Shown: positions 39,121 through 49,915, numbered from the stretch's first letter. The stretch: 64,000 nt of DNA from Methanobacteriota archaeon (GCA_002718995.2 PBGL02000022.1:13340-77339), one strand, 5' to 3'. Notes: a model not told the origin generated them from the sequence alone. A program made the numbers and translations.

Positions 39121-39645
39121 CTAGTGCCACCTATGGTAAGCCGGATGCCCTTCCTTTACTGCGACGAATAGCCCCTCTCCGGTGGCACAAACCTTCTCTG
39201 CAGCAGACAGGGTCATACTCACCTTAGCACGATCATCGCTAATCTCGGTTATTTCTGCCCTCACACTCAACTTCTCACCATGGGGGGTCGGTCTTCTGAG
39301 TTTGATACTGTAGCTAGCGGTTACCGTGCAGGGAGGGGCATCGGATCCACTCCTCTCCATCAGAGCCACCGCAGCCGCCCAGTTTCCGTGACAGTCCAAT
39401 AGGGTGCCAATGATCCCTCCATTGACCATTCCCGGAAACGCCTGATGCTCTTCCGATGTCTCGAACTCCATTTCCAAACCGTTTTCCGTTCTGAATGACC
39501 TAATTTGCAGACCGTCTTCGTTGGACGGGCCACAGCCGAAGCAGATACTGCTGTGTGCGTACTCCTCCTGGACTGATTTCCCTTCCCATCCTCCCATAAA
39601 CACCCGAGGGGCAGGAGGGAATTGAAGAATTCCCATTAATTCCAT
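39121..39645 (-). CDS. Hotdog-fold thioesterase (PaaI-like)
   Basis: CFGCGPSNEDGLQIRSF; EHQAFPGMVNGGIIGTLLDCHGNWAA. Confidence 0.82.
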   Translation of the reverse strand: MELMGILQFPPAPRVFMGGWEGKSVQEEYAHSSICFGCGPSNEDGLQIRSFRTENGLEMEFETSEEHQAFPGMVNGGIIGTLLDCHGNWAAAVALMERSGSDAPPCTVTASYSIKLRRPTPHGEKLSVRAEITEISDDRAKVSMTLSAAEKVCATGEGLFVAVKEGHPAYHRWH

Positions 39646-39685
39646 GAGGTATATCCTATTTACGTCGGACCGACTGGGGTAGTCG

Positions 39686-41056
39686 TTGTCCGAACCACAT
39701 AACGACTCATCTGAAGAGTCTCCGAAGCCAAGGCCAGAGTCTCTGACCCCTCGTTTGAAGAGGAGGAGATTCGCCCCCTTGAAAGTCGCTAATCAGATAC
39801 CAAAGAGGAGAAGGAAGGAGATTGAGAAGGCTTTGGAGGGAAGTACTGGGACACCTAAGAAGTGGTCCCGACAGAGCGGCCCTAAGAATCACAATTTCAT
39901 GCGTAAGAGAATTTCCCCCGGAACAATAAGGAGAGTTGATTTTGACCTTCTTTCGGTCGATATCGGAGAATCTTGGCCAACTCCTGTGACTGTGATTCAT
40001 GGTTCTAGGCCAGGGCCAGTGGTGACTCTACTTGGTGCAGTCCATGGTAACGAATTGGTCGGCCCCCTGGCACTTACTTACCTAACAGGGCCAAATTTCG
40101 TCGGCCCAGGTAAGCCAATAGACCCAGAATCGATGTCCGGGACTTTGAGAATAGTCCCCGTGGTGAATATGCCGGGATATCGCAGACAGAGTCGGTATAT
40201 GCCGGATGGAAGGGATCTGAACAGAGCATTCCCCGGAAAGCCGGAGAGCAACACTACATTCCGCGTCGCTCACAGGATCTGGGATCAAGTAATAGTCGGC
40301 AGTGATTACATCATAGATTTGCACACGGCCGCCTTCGGGAGGACTAACATGCCCCAGATAAGGGCCAATCTGGCCCACGCTTCCAGCAACAAGATAGCCA
40401 GGTCATTCGGAATAGAGGCGATATTGGACAATGTTGGGCCCAAGGGCTCGCTCCGAAGACTGACAAACGAGTCGGACATCGCCTGCATTACGTTCGAGGG
40501 AGGCGGACCAAACGAGTCGGATCCGGAGTCGGTACAGATCTCCATCTATGGTATCCTGAATGTTCTGCGTGGGTTGAGGATGATCCCGGGTCACCCCAGT
40601 AGGCCAAGGTTCCGAATTTTGGCTTCTGGATCTGTATGGATCAGGTCTGACCAGGGAGGCCTCCTGGATGTTCTTGCGCCAGCGGGAAGCTTCGTAGAAG
40701 AGGGGGAGGTCGTCGCAACAGTGACAGATCCAGAAAGGCCCTCGGAGACTCATGAAGTAAAATCACCCAAGAAGGGATTGATCATCTGTTCTGCTACGCA
40801 TCCATTCGTTACTGCGGGAACTCCTGTGGGTCACATACTACCTGTTTCCAAAGGCGTCAAAGCCATCAGGAGGCGCCTCGACGAGGATGACTGCCTAGTT
40901 ATTAGCGGATCAGATGGCGATCCGCCCTGGCGCGAGGATGATGATGTAGAGGACATCACAGTCGAGGGAGAGTGGTCAGGAGGGTCGGTCGATGCAGAGT
41001 GGGGATTGAATGACTCCGCTGCTGTTGAAGAGGAAGCAGCCGAGGCCGACCCCTGA
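39686..41056 (+). CDS. Succinylglutamate desuccinylase/aspartoacylase-family (M14-like) hydrolase
   Basis: VIHGSRPGPVVTLLGAVHGNELVGPLAL; PDGRDLNRAFPGKPESNTTFRVAHRIWDQVIVGSDYIIDLHT; basic N-terminal extension. Confidence 0.87.
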   Translation: MSEPHNDSSEESPKPRPESLTPRLKRRRFAPLKVANQIPKRRRKEIEKALEGSTGTPKKWSRQSGPKNHNFMRKRISPGTIRRVDFDLLSVDIGESWPTPVTVIHGSRPGPVVTLLGAVHGNELVGPLALTYLTGPNFVGPGKPIDPESMSGTLRIVPVVNMPGYRRQSRYMPDGRDLNRAFPGKPESNTTFRVAHRIWDQVIVGSDYIIDLHTAAFGRTNMPQIRANLAHASSNKIARSFGIEAILDNVGPKGSLRRLTNESDIACITFEGGGPNESDPESVQISIYGILNVLRGLRMIPGHPSRPRFRILASGSVWIRSDQGGLLDVLAPAGSFVEEGEVVATVTDPERPSETHEVKSPKKGLIICSATHPFVTAGTPVGHILPVSKGVKAIRRRLDEDDCLVISGSDGDPPWREDDDVEDITVEGEWSGGSVDAEWGLNDSAAVEEEAAEADP

Positions 41057-41059
41057 CCA

Positions 41060-44000
41060 CTAGAACTCTGGGGCCTTGGGTACGCCTGTTTCTTCGTCTA
41101 TGTCGGTAGGAGAATAGGCTTGTCTCTGCGTATCCCCTGAAACCATGCTAGATACGTCAGGTGCACTGGGGAGAGCGTAGCCCTGATGCTCGACCCCCAA
41201 GTTTCCGCCCTCTGGTCTGATGTTGTAGAACTCGTATGCCTCTTCCAGCTGCCTTCTGTAAGAGATCCTCGTTCCAATCAGCAAGGCTCCCCCAATGAGA
41301 GAAATCACTGCAAGCAGCGATACAACTGCACCCATGGGACTCAGAATAAAGCCCAATAATCTCTCCCCCAGACTCTTAGGTGGCTCCCAGACAATCATGT
41401 CCAGATTCCACGTGAATTCCGTAATCTTCCCGCTATCTGACATCAGAGCAGTCACCTGTTGTGGACCACTCCCCTCTGAGCACAGTTGAATGGCTAGGTT
41501 GCTGCTCGGAGAATCACAATCCAGGGATGGTATGGTTATCATCAGCCCGCTTTCGCTGATATTCTCGTTGATGGTGTAGTCTCCGAATTTCCACGAAACC
41601 GCAGTCTCGATCTGGCTCGGTACCGAACCTATGGAAAGTACCAGGGTATCATTTACTGATTCCCATCTGAAAATTTGAGAAATTTCCGGTGTCGTTGAGA
41701 CTAGGCCTTTCCTGTCCAGGCCATCATCGATAACGCCACTGCAGTCGTCATCCCAACCGTTCCAGACCTCCGTTCCGTCTGGATTGATCGTATCGACCAA
41801 ATCTTCGCAGTCCTCATAGTCTCTGAACCCGTCTCCATCATAATCGAAATTGAATTTTAGAGGGTCAGAATTCGTGACTAGAACTTCATCCCCATCCGTA
41901 AGCCCATCCCCGTCTGTATCCGGATCAGTGTAGTCAGTGGTGAAGTTGTAGTATTCATCATAGTCTAGTAATCCATCTTCATCAGCATCAGTTTCATAGA
42001 AGTCTTCGTCGATGGTAGAGTCACAGTCATTGTCCTTCCCGTCTAGTGATTCTGGTAGGAAGGGGGACATTTCTGAATCGTCATCATCACAGTCGTCAAA
42101 CCAGTATACCCCATCATTATCGTTGTCTGGGTCATAAACCAGTGGATCCGTCATCGAATCTTTCAGCTCATACCCATCAGGTAACCCATCCCCATCGGTA
42201 TCTCCATTGTATGGATTAGTGGACAGGTTGTGATATTCCTCGAAGTCACTAAGTTGATCTCCATCTGTGTCTACCGATTCGAAACCATCGTCCATTACTT
42301 CATCACAGTCATTGTCGATCCCATCTAGGACTTCCGGTAACCCAGGGGATCTGAAACCATCTTCATCATCACAGTCTTGGAACCAGTACCATCCATCGGA
42401 ATCATCGTCTGGATCAGGCCAGTTCGGGTCAGAACCGTGAGTATTTACCTCCAAGCCGTCCCTTAGCCCGTCGTCATCTGAATCCGCATCTAGATGATCC
42501 GTGCTGTGTAGGTGGAATTCTGCCCAATCAACTAGGCCATCCCCATCGGCATCTGTGAAATTGAAACCCTCGTCAGTGAGTTCGTCACAATCATCGTCTA
42601 TCCCATTCAGGAGCTCAGGCCTTCCAGGGTTCACCAGAGGGTCCTCATCGTTACAGTCGTTGAAGTGGTAGAACAGGTCCCCATCACTGTCAGGGTCGTA
42701 AACTAGTGGATCACTTAACCAGAAATTTACCTCTGCACCATCTGAAAGGCCATCGTCATCAGAATCACTGTCTAGGGGCCCAGTACCAGTGACCATGACC
42801 TCAACGTAGTCGCTCAAGCCGTCAAGATCGCTATCCACTGAGAGCGGATCAGTCCCGTATGTAATTACCTCCTCGTAGTCATTGAGGCCATCGTCGTCAG
42901 TGTCCGCATCATATGGGTCAGTACCCCACACTTCTGTCTCGTTCAGATCTTCAAGGCCATCGTCGTCGTGATCAAGATCAACGTCCATGCCGTGCACTAT
43001 CATGCCCCACGAGTCCAGGGTTCCCGTAGTACCGGAATCTGTGTCCCGAATCTTCAGAGTCCACTCTCCCATAGAAGATTCATCCCAGTGATGAACCGTA
43101 TTGAAAATCCAGTTGTAGTAATTGTTGCCATCGTCATTGCGATTCTCTGCAAGCCATGATTCCTTGCCAGAGGGGGAAACCAGTACTATGTCCAAGTCGC
43201 CCCTGGAGTTGTGCGAAATATTGACGATTACATCAACGCTCTCAATTTGTATGTCGGTTTGAACGTCTAGGTCGAATTCAGTCCAGGTGGTATTCGAGTC
43301 TGGTATGGTGGTCGAGGTGATTGAAGGGCTGAAGCTCAGGTTCACCTCTTCTCCGACTAGGGACCAAGTCTCGGCCAAGTTGACCGCAGCACCTGCGTCC
43401 ACTGCTCCAAATCCGTATTTGTGGGAAACGTCATGACCTGCCCCATTCAACTCCCAGGAAGTGTCGCTCGCGTCGTTCATGCGCGCGCTGTTCACGAGGA
43501 TATGCTGAACATCTCTCCAAGTTAGGTTCTCATTTGCCTCCAGCATCAGTGCAATCACTCCAGCGGCAAGGGGGGTGGCGCTTGAGGTACCGCCGAAATC
43601 GTGCGTAACGTTGCCAGAATTGTTGTATCCCCCACTCCCTGTGATGTCAGTGGTGGTTATTCCCTCCCCGTCGCCTTGGGAGTGAGCTGCTACGAGTATA
43701 TTTGCGCCGGGCTCTGCATACCAGGATTGTTCCCCTTCGTGGGAGATTGCAGTCACTGCGATTGTGTACCTGCTGTTCGCGTACCCGTCATAGTTCGCAT
43801 TGTCGTTGGAACCAAGGCCATTTCCCGCAGCCCATGTCAGTATGTTGCCCAGCCCTTCTCTTCCGCCATAAGCGTCTTCTTCCAGCGCCGCTGTAGTCAG
43901 GGGCCCAGGCCCATCAAGGGTCTGTCCGTTGTCGCTCGGGCCCCATGAGTTGGTGTAAATGTCGATGTCATCATTTTCGTAACTGAGAGCCTCTGACTCG

Positions 44001-44788
44001 GTCTGATCGCCAGCCCAGCAAGCAATGAGTGTTGATCCGGCGATCGTGGCACCATAAGCAGCACCAGTGACGTACAAGTCATTGTCCCCCACTGCCGCTG
44101 CAACTCCGCCAGCGGCAGTCCCATGTCCGTTGAACTGGGTGGGAGATGGATCTCCGTCGTCATTACACCAGTCGTATGAGAGGAGTGCAGAGTAGTGTGG
44201 GGAAATGTCCGGGTGGTCCTTGTCTAACCCATCGTCTACCACACTGATGACGACGCCCGATCCGTTGTAGTTATCCCAAGCCCCAGTGACGTTGGCGTCT
44301 TCACCCGAGACCCCACTTGTCTGTCCCGTGTTCTTCAAGTGCCACTGAGCGGGGAACTCGGGGTCATCGGGGATGTAACGGGGCTGTTGTTTCTTCATCA
44401 CAAGGGGCGAGAAAGACTCTATCTCGCCAGAAAGAAGAGACTCTCTGAGGTCACTAACCGCCCTTTGGGGTTCTAAGAACTCCCAGATGAATGCCCCTTC
44501 AAGGAATGGGGCCATTGTTACCGAGTCAGGCTGTGCCTTTGAGGTCCCCTGGGAATCCATCCCCATCCCAGTGATGACCAGCCACTCCGCGGTAGAATCG
44601 AGCTGCGATTGGGAATATGACTCAAGGTTCTCTGCTCTTTTCAGTGACATTTGAACTGCAATTGAGTACGTCGAGGTTATGGAAGTGTCATAAACAGCTT
44701 CTTCATTTTCCTCGACATATTCTGCCGACGAGACTCCCGCAATGGATGAAAATAGGAGCATGAGCGCCATCGCGATTGCGTTTCGCAT
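41060..44788 (-). CDS. Kexin/furin-like S8 protease with P domain and TSP3/MopE-like Ca/metal-binding repeats
   Basis: Signal peptide; VVISVVDDGLDKDHPDI, FNGHGTAAGGVAAAVGDN, GGTSSATPLAAGVIALMLEAN; P-domain VIVNISHNSRGDLDIVLVSPSGKESWLAENRNDD; many DxDxDGLxDxxE and DCDDED..PGLPEVLDGIDNDCDE motifs; C-terminal TM. Confidence 0.93.
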   Translation of the reverse strand: MRNAIAMALMLLFSSIAGVSSAEYVEENEEAVYDTSITSTYSIAVQMSLKRAENLESYSQSQLDSTAEWLVITGMGMDSQGTSKAQPDSVTMAPFLEGAFIWEFLEPQRAVSDLRESLLSGEIESFSPLVMKKQQPRYIPDDPEFPAQWHLKNTGQTSGVSGEDANVTGAWDNYNGSGVVISVVDDGLDKDHPDISPHYSALLSYDWCNDDGDPSPTQFNGHGTAAGGVAAAVGDNDLYVTGAAYGATIAGSTLIACWAGDQTESEALSYENDDIDIYTNSWGPSDNGQTLDGPGPLTTAALEEDAYGGREGLGNILTWAAGNGLGSNDNANYDGYANSRYTIAVTAISHEGEQSWYAEPGANILVAAHSQGDGEGITTTDITGSGGYNNSGNVTHDFGGTSSATPLAAGVIALMLEANENLTWRDVQHILVNSARMNDASDTSWELNGAGHDVSHKYGFGAVDAGAAVNLAETWSLVGEEVNLSFSPSITSTTIPDSNTTWTEFDLDVQTDIQIESVDVIVNISHNSRGDLDIVLVSPSGKESWLAENRNDDGNNYYNWIFNTVHHWDESSMGEWTLKIRDTDSGTTGTLDSWGMIVHGMDVDLDHDDDGLEDLNETEVWGTDPYDADTDDDGLNDYEEVITYGTDPLSVDSDLDGLSDYVEVMVTGTGPLDSDSDDDGLSDGAEVNFWLSDPLVYDPDSDGDLFYHFNDCNDEDPLVNPGRPELLNGIDDDCDELTDEGFNFTDADGDGLVDWAEFHLHSTDHLDADSDDDGLRDGLEVNTHGSDPNWPDPDDDSDGWYWFQDCDDEDGFRSPGLPEVLDGIDNDCDEVMDDGFESVDTDGDQLSDFEEYHNLSTNPYNGDTDGDGLPDGYELKDSMTDPLVYDPDNDNDGVYWFDDCDDDDSEMSPFLPESLDGKDNDCDSTIDEDFYETDADEDGLLDYDEYYNFTTDYTDPDTDGDGLTDGDEVLVTNSDPLKFNFDYDGDGFRDYEDCEDLVDTINPDGTEVWNGWDDDCSGVIDDGLDRKGLVSTTPEISQIFRWESVNDTLVLSIGSVPSQIETAVSWKFGDYTINENISESGLMITIPSLDCDSPSSNLAIQLCSEGSGPQQVTALMSDSGKITEFTWNLDMIVWEPPKSLGERLLGFILSPMGAVVSLLAVISLIGGALLIGTRISYRRQLEEAYEFYNIRPEGGNLGVEHQGYALPSAPDVSSMVSGDTQRQAYSPTDIDEETGVPKAPEF

Positions 44789-44855
44789 GGCCGTTCTCGC
44801 GTAAGTACGACATATAGCCATTCGTAATCGACGATAGCAACATGAGTCACGATTT

Positions 44856-46109
44856 CTACGACCTAAAGTCCTTTATTGCCGCATGAACTTCTTCATCGGA
44901 CATCAGGCTGCGTTGGGATTTTGCAACCTCAAACATATGCTCCACGAGGTCATCCGATGCCTCGTATCCATTCTGATTCAACCACCACGTGATGTTCGAC
45001 CTACCACTCATGTGGCCAATTCTGATTATCTGCTTTAATCCAAAGTCCCCTGCCGGGACACCCGAGTAAACCCTATCTGCCAACCAATGATCGCCCTTCG
45101 TCATCGCCTTGACGACCGCGCTGGCGTGAACTCCTGTTCCGGTTTCGAATGCGTCCTCTCCGAAAACAGGGTAGTTTCTAGGCAATGCAACGCCAATGTA
45201 TTCGTTCGCCTTTCTCATATATTCGTTAAGAGAAGTAAGGTCATTCTCAATTACGCCCATTAGGCTCAGATTGACTAGCGTCTGGTCGAGTGGAGCGTTT
45301 CCAGCCCTTTCGCCAACACCAAGTGCTGTCCCGTGAATCACATCTGCACCCGCCTCGTAGGCCGCTAGGTTGTTCGCCACCCCAAGTCCACGATCCTGGT
45401 GCCCGTGCCAGTTGACTTCTATTTCGCGACGCTTAACCCCCGAGTCTGGAATCACCTCGTCTTGGATGAACCGTAGGAGCTTCCTGACCCCATTGGGCGT
45501 AACGTGGCCGCAGGTGTCGCACACGCAAATCCTGTCTGCCCCTAGTTCGATGGCTCTGGAATATACTTCCTTGATCTCATCTGGCTTGCTTCTTGTAGTG
45601 TCCTCTGTAACGAACATGACGGGTATGTCATTGTCCACTGCGAATGTAACAGCGGACTCTGCTGTTGACATTATCCTGTCCATCGTCCACCCTTCCGTGT
45701 ATTGCCTTATTGGACTGGTACCTAGGAATGCACTAGCCTGGATCTGCCGTTCGTGTTTGGCTTGAAGGTCAACTAGAGGCTCTATATCGGATACGACGGT
45801 TCTCACCGCACAGCCCGGTCTTAGGCTGTAACTCATCTCGCCCATGTGGCTCAGCATCGCATCTATGTGTCCGACATGGAATGGACCCGCTCCGGGAAGG
45901 CCCAGGTCAACTTTCTGCACCCCCAGCTTCTCCATGTAGTCGATTAACTCCAGCTTCTGCTCAATACTGGGGTTACTTGCACTAGGGCTCTGGAGTCCGT
46001 CACGCAGAGTCTCGTCATCGAACCAAAGCTCATGCGGATGATTAGAGGGATCCCTCGTTACCCCGTAGTCGATAACGTTCCAATCGTAGATTAACTCCTT
46101 CTCATCCAT
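44856..46109 (-). CDS. Alpha-isopropylmalate/homocitrate synthase-family (HMGL-like) protein
   Basis: LWFDDETLRDGLQSPSASNPSIEQKLELIDYMEKLGVQKVDLGLPGAG; EVNWHGHQDRGLGVANNLAAYEAGADVIHGTALGVGERAGNAPLDQTLVNL; ORF extends to 46214. Confidence 0.85.
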   Translation of the reverse strand: MDEKELIYDWNVIDYGVTRDPSNHPHELWFDDETLRDGLQSPSASNPSIEQKLELIDYMEKLGVQKVDLGLPGAGPFHVGHIDAMLSHMGEMSYSLRPGCAVRTVVSDIEPLVDLQAKHERQIQASAFLGTSPIRQYTEGWTMDRIMSTAESAVTFAVDNDIPVMFVTEDTTRSKPDEIKEVYSRAIELGADRICVCDTCGHVTPNGVRKLLRFIQDEVIPDSGVKRREIEVNWHGHQDRGLGVANNLAAYEAGADVIHGTALGVGERAGNAPLDQTLVNLSLMGVIENDLTSLNEYMRKANEYIGVALPRNYPVFGEDAFETGTGVHASAVVKAMTKGDHWLADRVYSGVPAGDFGLKQIIRIGHMSGRSNITWWLNQNGYEASDDLVEHMFEVAKSQRSLMSDEEVHAAIKDFRS

Positions 46110-46183
46110 GACCTCGCCTCTGTCCTCTACGGTTGCTAGCAATCCATTCAGTGCTTGAAGCCATCGGGCATTAATTTCACCTA

Positions 46184-47239
46184 TTATGCCCCCAAAGATA
46201 CCCTTTTTGTCCATTCAATTCTTGCAATGATGCCTATTGTGACTAATGCTCCGACAACGGCCCCACTGACTCCCATGCTCGACATTACCAGCATCACGAA
46301 AACGAGTGCTAGGTAAATCATTGAATCAAAAAATGAGCGTGATGCCGTGGCTTTCCTACCATCCTCATCAGGAACCTCATCTAGATCAATCCTCCAAATT
46401 GTGCTAGCATACCATGCACTCATTATTACTGCATTCCAGCCCAAGACGTGATAGATAATATCGCTCTCATCCAATCCGCCATAGGCAATCGGCGATACTG
46501 CGGATAGAACGATCAGCAATATCGCGTATATTTTCATCTCGAAAAGGGTTCTTTCTGCCCCCTTGACGTTGGGCATCATCGGAACCCCAACTTTGCCATA
46601 CTCTTCCGAACGATAAAGTGCAAGAGCCCAGAAGTGAGGAGGTGTCCACAAGAAGATAAGTACGAACATGAACCACGGCATCAGACTGCCCATTTCAGTT
46701 ATCGATTCAAAGAATAACGCCACTGATTCGGTGGAAATCTGAAGATCACTCTCAGCCGCAGCCCATCCCACAAGGGGGGGCGTAGAACCAGCAATCCCCC
46801 CAATAACGATATTCTGGGGGGTGGATCTCTTCAACCAGATGCTATAGACTAGGACGTAGAATATTACGCTGAAGGCAGCCCAGAATGCGGCGACCTCGTT
46901 TGCCATCATCACTAGCCAAAAAGTTCCGAGTATGGATATAATCACGCCGAACAATAGTGCCGAATTAGGAGATATCTCACCTGAAGGAATGGGCCTTTGT
47001 GCCGTTCTTTTCATCATCGGGTCGATATCTCGATCATACCACATATTGATCGCATTAGCCCCTCCAGCAGTTAGGTACCCGCCCACCAGCACTACTGCCA
47101 TAGTCTCCAGAGTACCAGTCCCCAGGCCAGGTCCACTTAGCATATCATGAGAAAATGTGGCGCAAATTGCAGTGATTTGTAGAAGAACGACAACACGTGG
47201 CTTAGTTAGCGAGAAGTAAGAACCAATCACTCCGCCCAC
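46184..47239 (-). CDS. ctaB: Protoheme IX farnesyltransferase (heme O synthase)
   Basis: YFSLTKPRVVVLLQITAICA; ANAINMWYDRDIDPMMKRTAQRPIPSGEIS; WTPPHFWALALYRSEEYGKVGVPMMP. Confidence 0.96.
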   Translation of the reverse strand: MGGVIGSYFSLTKPRVVVLLQITAICATFSHDMLSGPGLGTGTLETMAVVLVGGYLTAGGANAINMWYDRDIDPMMKRTAQRPIPSGEISPNSALLFGVIISILGTFWLVMMANEVAAFWAAFSVIFYVLVYSIWLKRSTPQNIVIGGIAGSTPPLVGWAAAESDLQISTESVALFFESITEMGSLMPWFMFVLIFLWTPPHFWALALYRSEEYGKVGVPMMPNVKGAERTLFEMKIYAILLIVLSAVSPIAYGGLDESDIIYHVLGWNAVIMSAWYASTIWRIDLDEVPDEDGRKATASRSFFDSMIYLALVFVMLVMSSMGVSGAVVGALVTIGIIARIEWTKRVSLGA

Positions 47240-47265
47240 TCCTCTCGCCCCCTCGTTGTTGATGC

Positions 47266-48354
47266 TCAGTTACTGCCATCCCTCATTGCAATTACTGAGA
47301 GTCCTAGCCAAGCAGTAGCGAGAGTTGTGAAAGTTGCTGCAGCCATCATCAGGTGTGCCAACGAAAGCAACTCAAAGAAGCCATCTGGGTCCCAAGATAG
47401 GATGTAAAAAGCCCCTATGGCAATGTTTGCCACATAGATCAAAGTAGCAGCAAATATCCAATTCTTGAGCATCACCCCGCTCTGCCCGTCTTCACAATCC
47501 TTCCAAATCATGTAAGAAGTGTAGGCCATAATCAAACCTATTGCCCCCACCAGCCATCTGTGAACAACTTGGGACTGCATCTCCCAGTCCTCGATTGAGG
47601 GGAACAGCTCCCCGTTGCAGAGGGGCCAAGATTCCCCCAGTCCACCTATTCCGCATCCATAGTTCGCCCCAGGAGTAGTGGAGACGAATGCTCCAGAGAA
47701 TAGGGTAATGAGTGTGCCAATTGACAACCATCCGAGAATAGGGCTCCATTTCTTCGACAGGATGGGGTCGAATTCCATCCAACTCGGCATCTCACCATCG
47801 TCTTTGCACAGCTCCATCCAAAGCCAAACAAGGCAGAGGGTGAAGGCCAGAGCTGAGCCTAGATGCAGTGCGACACTCCAGTGCTCATTATCAAGCTCAA
47901 CAGTTAGCCAACCCACAGCTCCTTGCCAAATTATCAATATCAAAGAAGTGAGAGCTGCCTTCTTAGATCTGGAAGAAGACTCCTTATCCAACCTGATAGC
48001 AATCCAATTCAGTATTACAAGAGGGCCTAGAACCGCGCCAGCAAGTAGTCGATGTATCCATTCAGTAAATATTTGGAAAGAGGTGTACCTGTGCCCCGAT
48101 CCTCTCGAGTCCGCTTCTTCCGGATTCTCTTCCCACCACTCCCCCTGCTCCTCCTCGGAGATATCGAACCCAAACGTCCCAAAGCATGTGGGCCAGTCCG
48201 GGCAGGACTCTCCAGCGTCGTAGATCCTAATCGTGCCGCCCATTGCTATTACGACAACAGTGATGATAATCAGAGCAACAGTCGTCTTTCTCGGATTTAC
48301 CGCACCTGAGACTTTCCCGAAATTCTCACGGAGCAGCGAGAGCAAGATAATCAC
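47266..48354 (-). CDS. ctaA: Heme A synthase (CtaA/COX15 family)
   Basis: GGTIRIYDAGESCPDWPTCFG; EWIHRLLAGAVLGPLVI; VVHRWLVGAIGLIMAY; polytopic. Confidence 0.93.
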   Translation of the reverse strand: MIILLSLLRENFGKVSGAVNPRKTTVALIIITVVVIAMGGTIRIYDAGESCPDWPTCFGTFGFDISEEEQGEWWEENPEEADSRGSGHRYTSFQIFTEWIHRLLAGAVLGPLVILNWIAIRLDKESSSRSKKAALTSLILIIWQGAVGWLTVELDNEHWSVALHLGSALAFTLCLVWLWMELCKDDGEMPSWMEFDPILSKKWSPILGWLSIGTLITLFSGAFVSTTPGANYGCGIGGLGESWPLCNGELFPSIEDWEMQSQVVHRWLVGAIGLIMAYTSYMIWKDCEDGQSGVMLKNWIFAATLIYVANIAIGAFYILSWDPDGFFELLSLAHLMMAAATFTTLATAWLGLSVIAMRDGSN

Positions 48355-48366
48355 CCCTTCCGGAGC

Positions 48367-48627
48367 TCACTCTTCCTCTTCATGCGGGTCGACGTCGATA
48401 GGTATCTTGTCTTCCTCATATTCGAGAGTGGCTATCTTCATCGGATCCAGAACCACCCTTTCTTTGGCCTCTTCAACCCCATAGAGTTGAATCAACTCAT
48501 CACTGAATTTCTCCCTCAATTCATCTTCGGTGACGTATAGGGGGGCTCCCATGCTTATCTGAAGCGCCCTAGCGCCAATAATTCGCGCTTTTTCGAAGCG
48601 TGTGTGGTGTCTTGCAGGCTTAACCAT
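48367..48627 (-). CDS. rpoK: DNA-directed RNA polymerase subunit K (RpoK/Rpb6)
   Basis: [24 protein letters not shown]...[19 protein letters not shown]. Confidence 0.93.
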   Translation of the reverse strand: MVKPARHHTRFEKARIIGARALQISMGAPLYVTEDELREKFSDELIQLYGVEEAKERVVLDPMKIATLEYEEDKIPIDVDPHEEEE

Positions 48628-48699
48628 CGGCCGGCCGACCCGAGGCCCCCACATAAGGGCTCTTACTGCCACTCGCCCCTTTAGGGGCGTGGAAACCAC

Positions 48700-49860
48700 T
48701 CATTGACGCTCAAGTAGCATTGCAACTGCATTTCCCCCGCCTAGGCAGATCGTTACAACTCCAAGTTTACCTTCAGTGCGTGTCAGGGCATTGATCAGGG
48801 TCATCAGACACCTCGCTCCAGTCGCTCCAAGAGGATGACCGATTGATATCGCTCCACCATGTACGTTGAAGCGCCCATCTTCTACTCCGAAATGATCCAT
48901 AATTGCGCAAGAAGCTGATGCAAATGCCTCATTGTGCTCGAACATGTCAATGTTCGAAGGTTCTAGGCCATTTCTGGACAGAAGCTCCTCTACCGCTGGT
49001 ATAGGGGCCGCCATGACCCTCCCGGGAGAGACCCCTGAAGTCGTGTAGTCGACAATCCTGGCCAGTATCGGCAACCCAATCTCCCTAGCCCTCTCCTCCG
49101 ATGCCACAAGGATTGCAGAGGCGCCGTCGGAGACTTGGCTAGCATTTCCCGCAGTCACCTGTCCCGAATCATCGAAAACGGGGGTAAGCGAGGAAAGGGT
49201 TCCCATGTCAGTATCGGGCCTTATCCCCTCGTCCATACTCAGTTCTCCTACTGGGAAGCACTCAGAGGCCAGCCACCCCTCTTTCCAACCAGAGTTACTT
49301 AGGCTATGCGACCTCACAGAGTATGAGTCAGAACGCTCCCTAGAAATTCCAAACTCTCGAGCACAGGTCTCCCCTGTATTCCCCATTTTTTCTCCCGTGT
49401 ATGCGTCTTCGAGGCCGTCGTGCGACAATATGGAAATCAATGATTTGTAGGGTACTTCATCACCCCTCCTGGCGTCTCTAACAAATCGCGGGGCATTAGT
49501 CATCGACTCCATTCCTCCTGCCACTGTCAAGGAAGCCATCCCGGCTCTGATCTCTGAAGCAGCAATCATTACCGCCTTAAGGCTAGATCCGCATACTTTG
49601 TTTATTGTAGTGCAAGGAGTAGAATGAGGCATTCCAACGCGTAATGCAACTTGTCTGGCAGGCGCCTGTCCAGCACCAGCCTGAAGGACCTGACCCATGT
49701 ATACCTGATCAATTTCTCCGCTGCTAGGGTCTATTCCTGACCTCTTCAACAGCTCTGAAACCGCCATGGCACCCAATTCGGTAGCAGAGTATTTTGAGAG
49801 GCCCCCTCTAAACTTCCCGAAGGGAGTTCGAGCATATCCGCAAATAACCGCTTCCGGCAT
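48700..49860 (-). CDS. Acetyl-CoA C-acetyltransferase (thiolase)
   Basis: ARTPFGKFRGGLSKYSATELGA; INKVCGSSLKAVMIA; GGAISIGHPLGATGARCLMTL; VVTICLGGGNAVAMLLE. Confidence 0.95.
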   Translation of the reverse strand: MPEAVICGYARTPFGKFRGGLSKYSATELGAMAVSELLKRSGIDPSSGEIDQVYMGQVLQAGAGQAPARQVALRVGMPHSTPCTTINKVCGSSLKAVMIAASEIRAGMASLTVAGGMESMTNAPRFVRDARRGDEVPYKSLISILSHDGLEDAYTGEKMGNTGETCAREFGISRERSDSYSVRSHSLSNSGWKEGWLASECFPVGELSMDEGIRPDTDMGTLSSLTPVFDDSGQVTAGNASQVSDGASAILVASEERAREIGLPILARIVDYTTSGVSPGRVMAAPIPAVEELLSRNGLEPSNIDMFEHNEAFASASCAIMDHFGVEDGRFNVHGGAISIGHPLGATGARCLMTLINALTRTEGKLGVVTICLGGGNAVAMLLERQ

Positions 49861-49915
49861 ACGACGTTCGAAAGGACCTGATGACTTCAAGGGTCCGATG
49901 TACGGGGCAGAAAGT

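Noticed and set aside
41700-42990. Possible CRISPR-like array suggested by periodic sequence
   Set aside because: The periodicity comes from in-frame Asp/Gly calcium-binding repeats in a protease; no identical short repeats with unique equal-length spacers and no cas genes.
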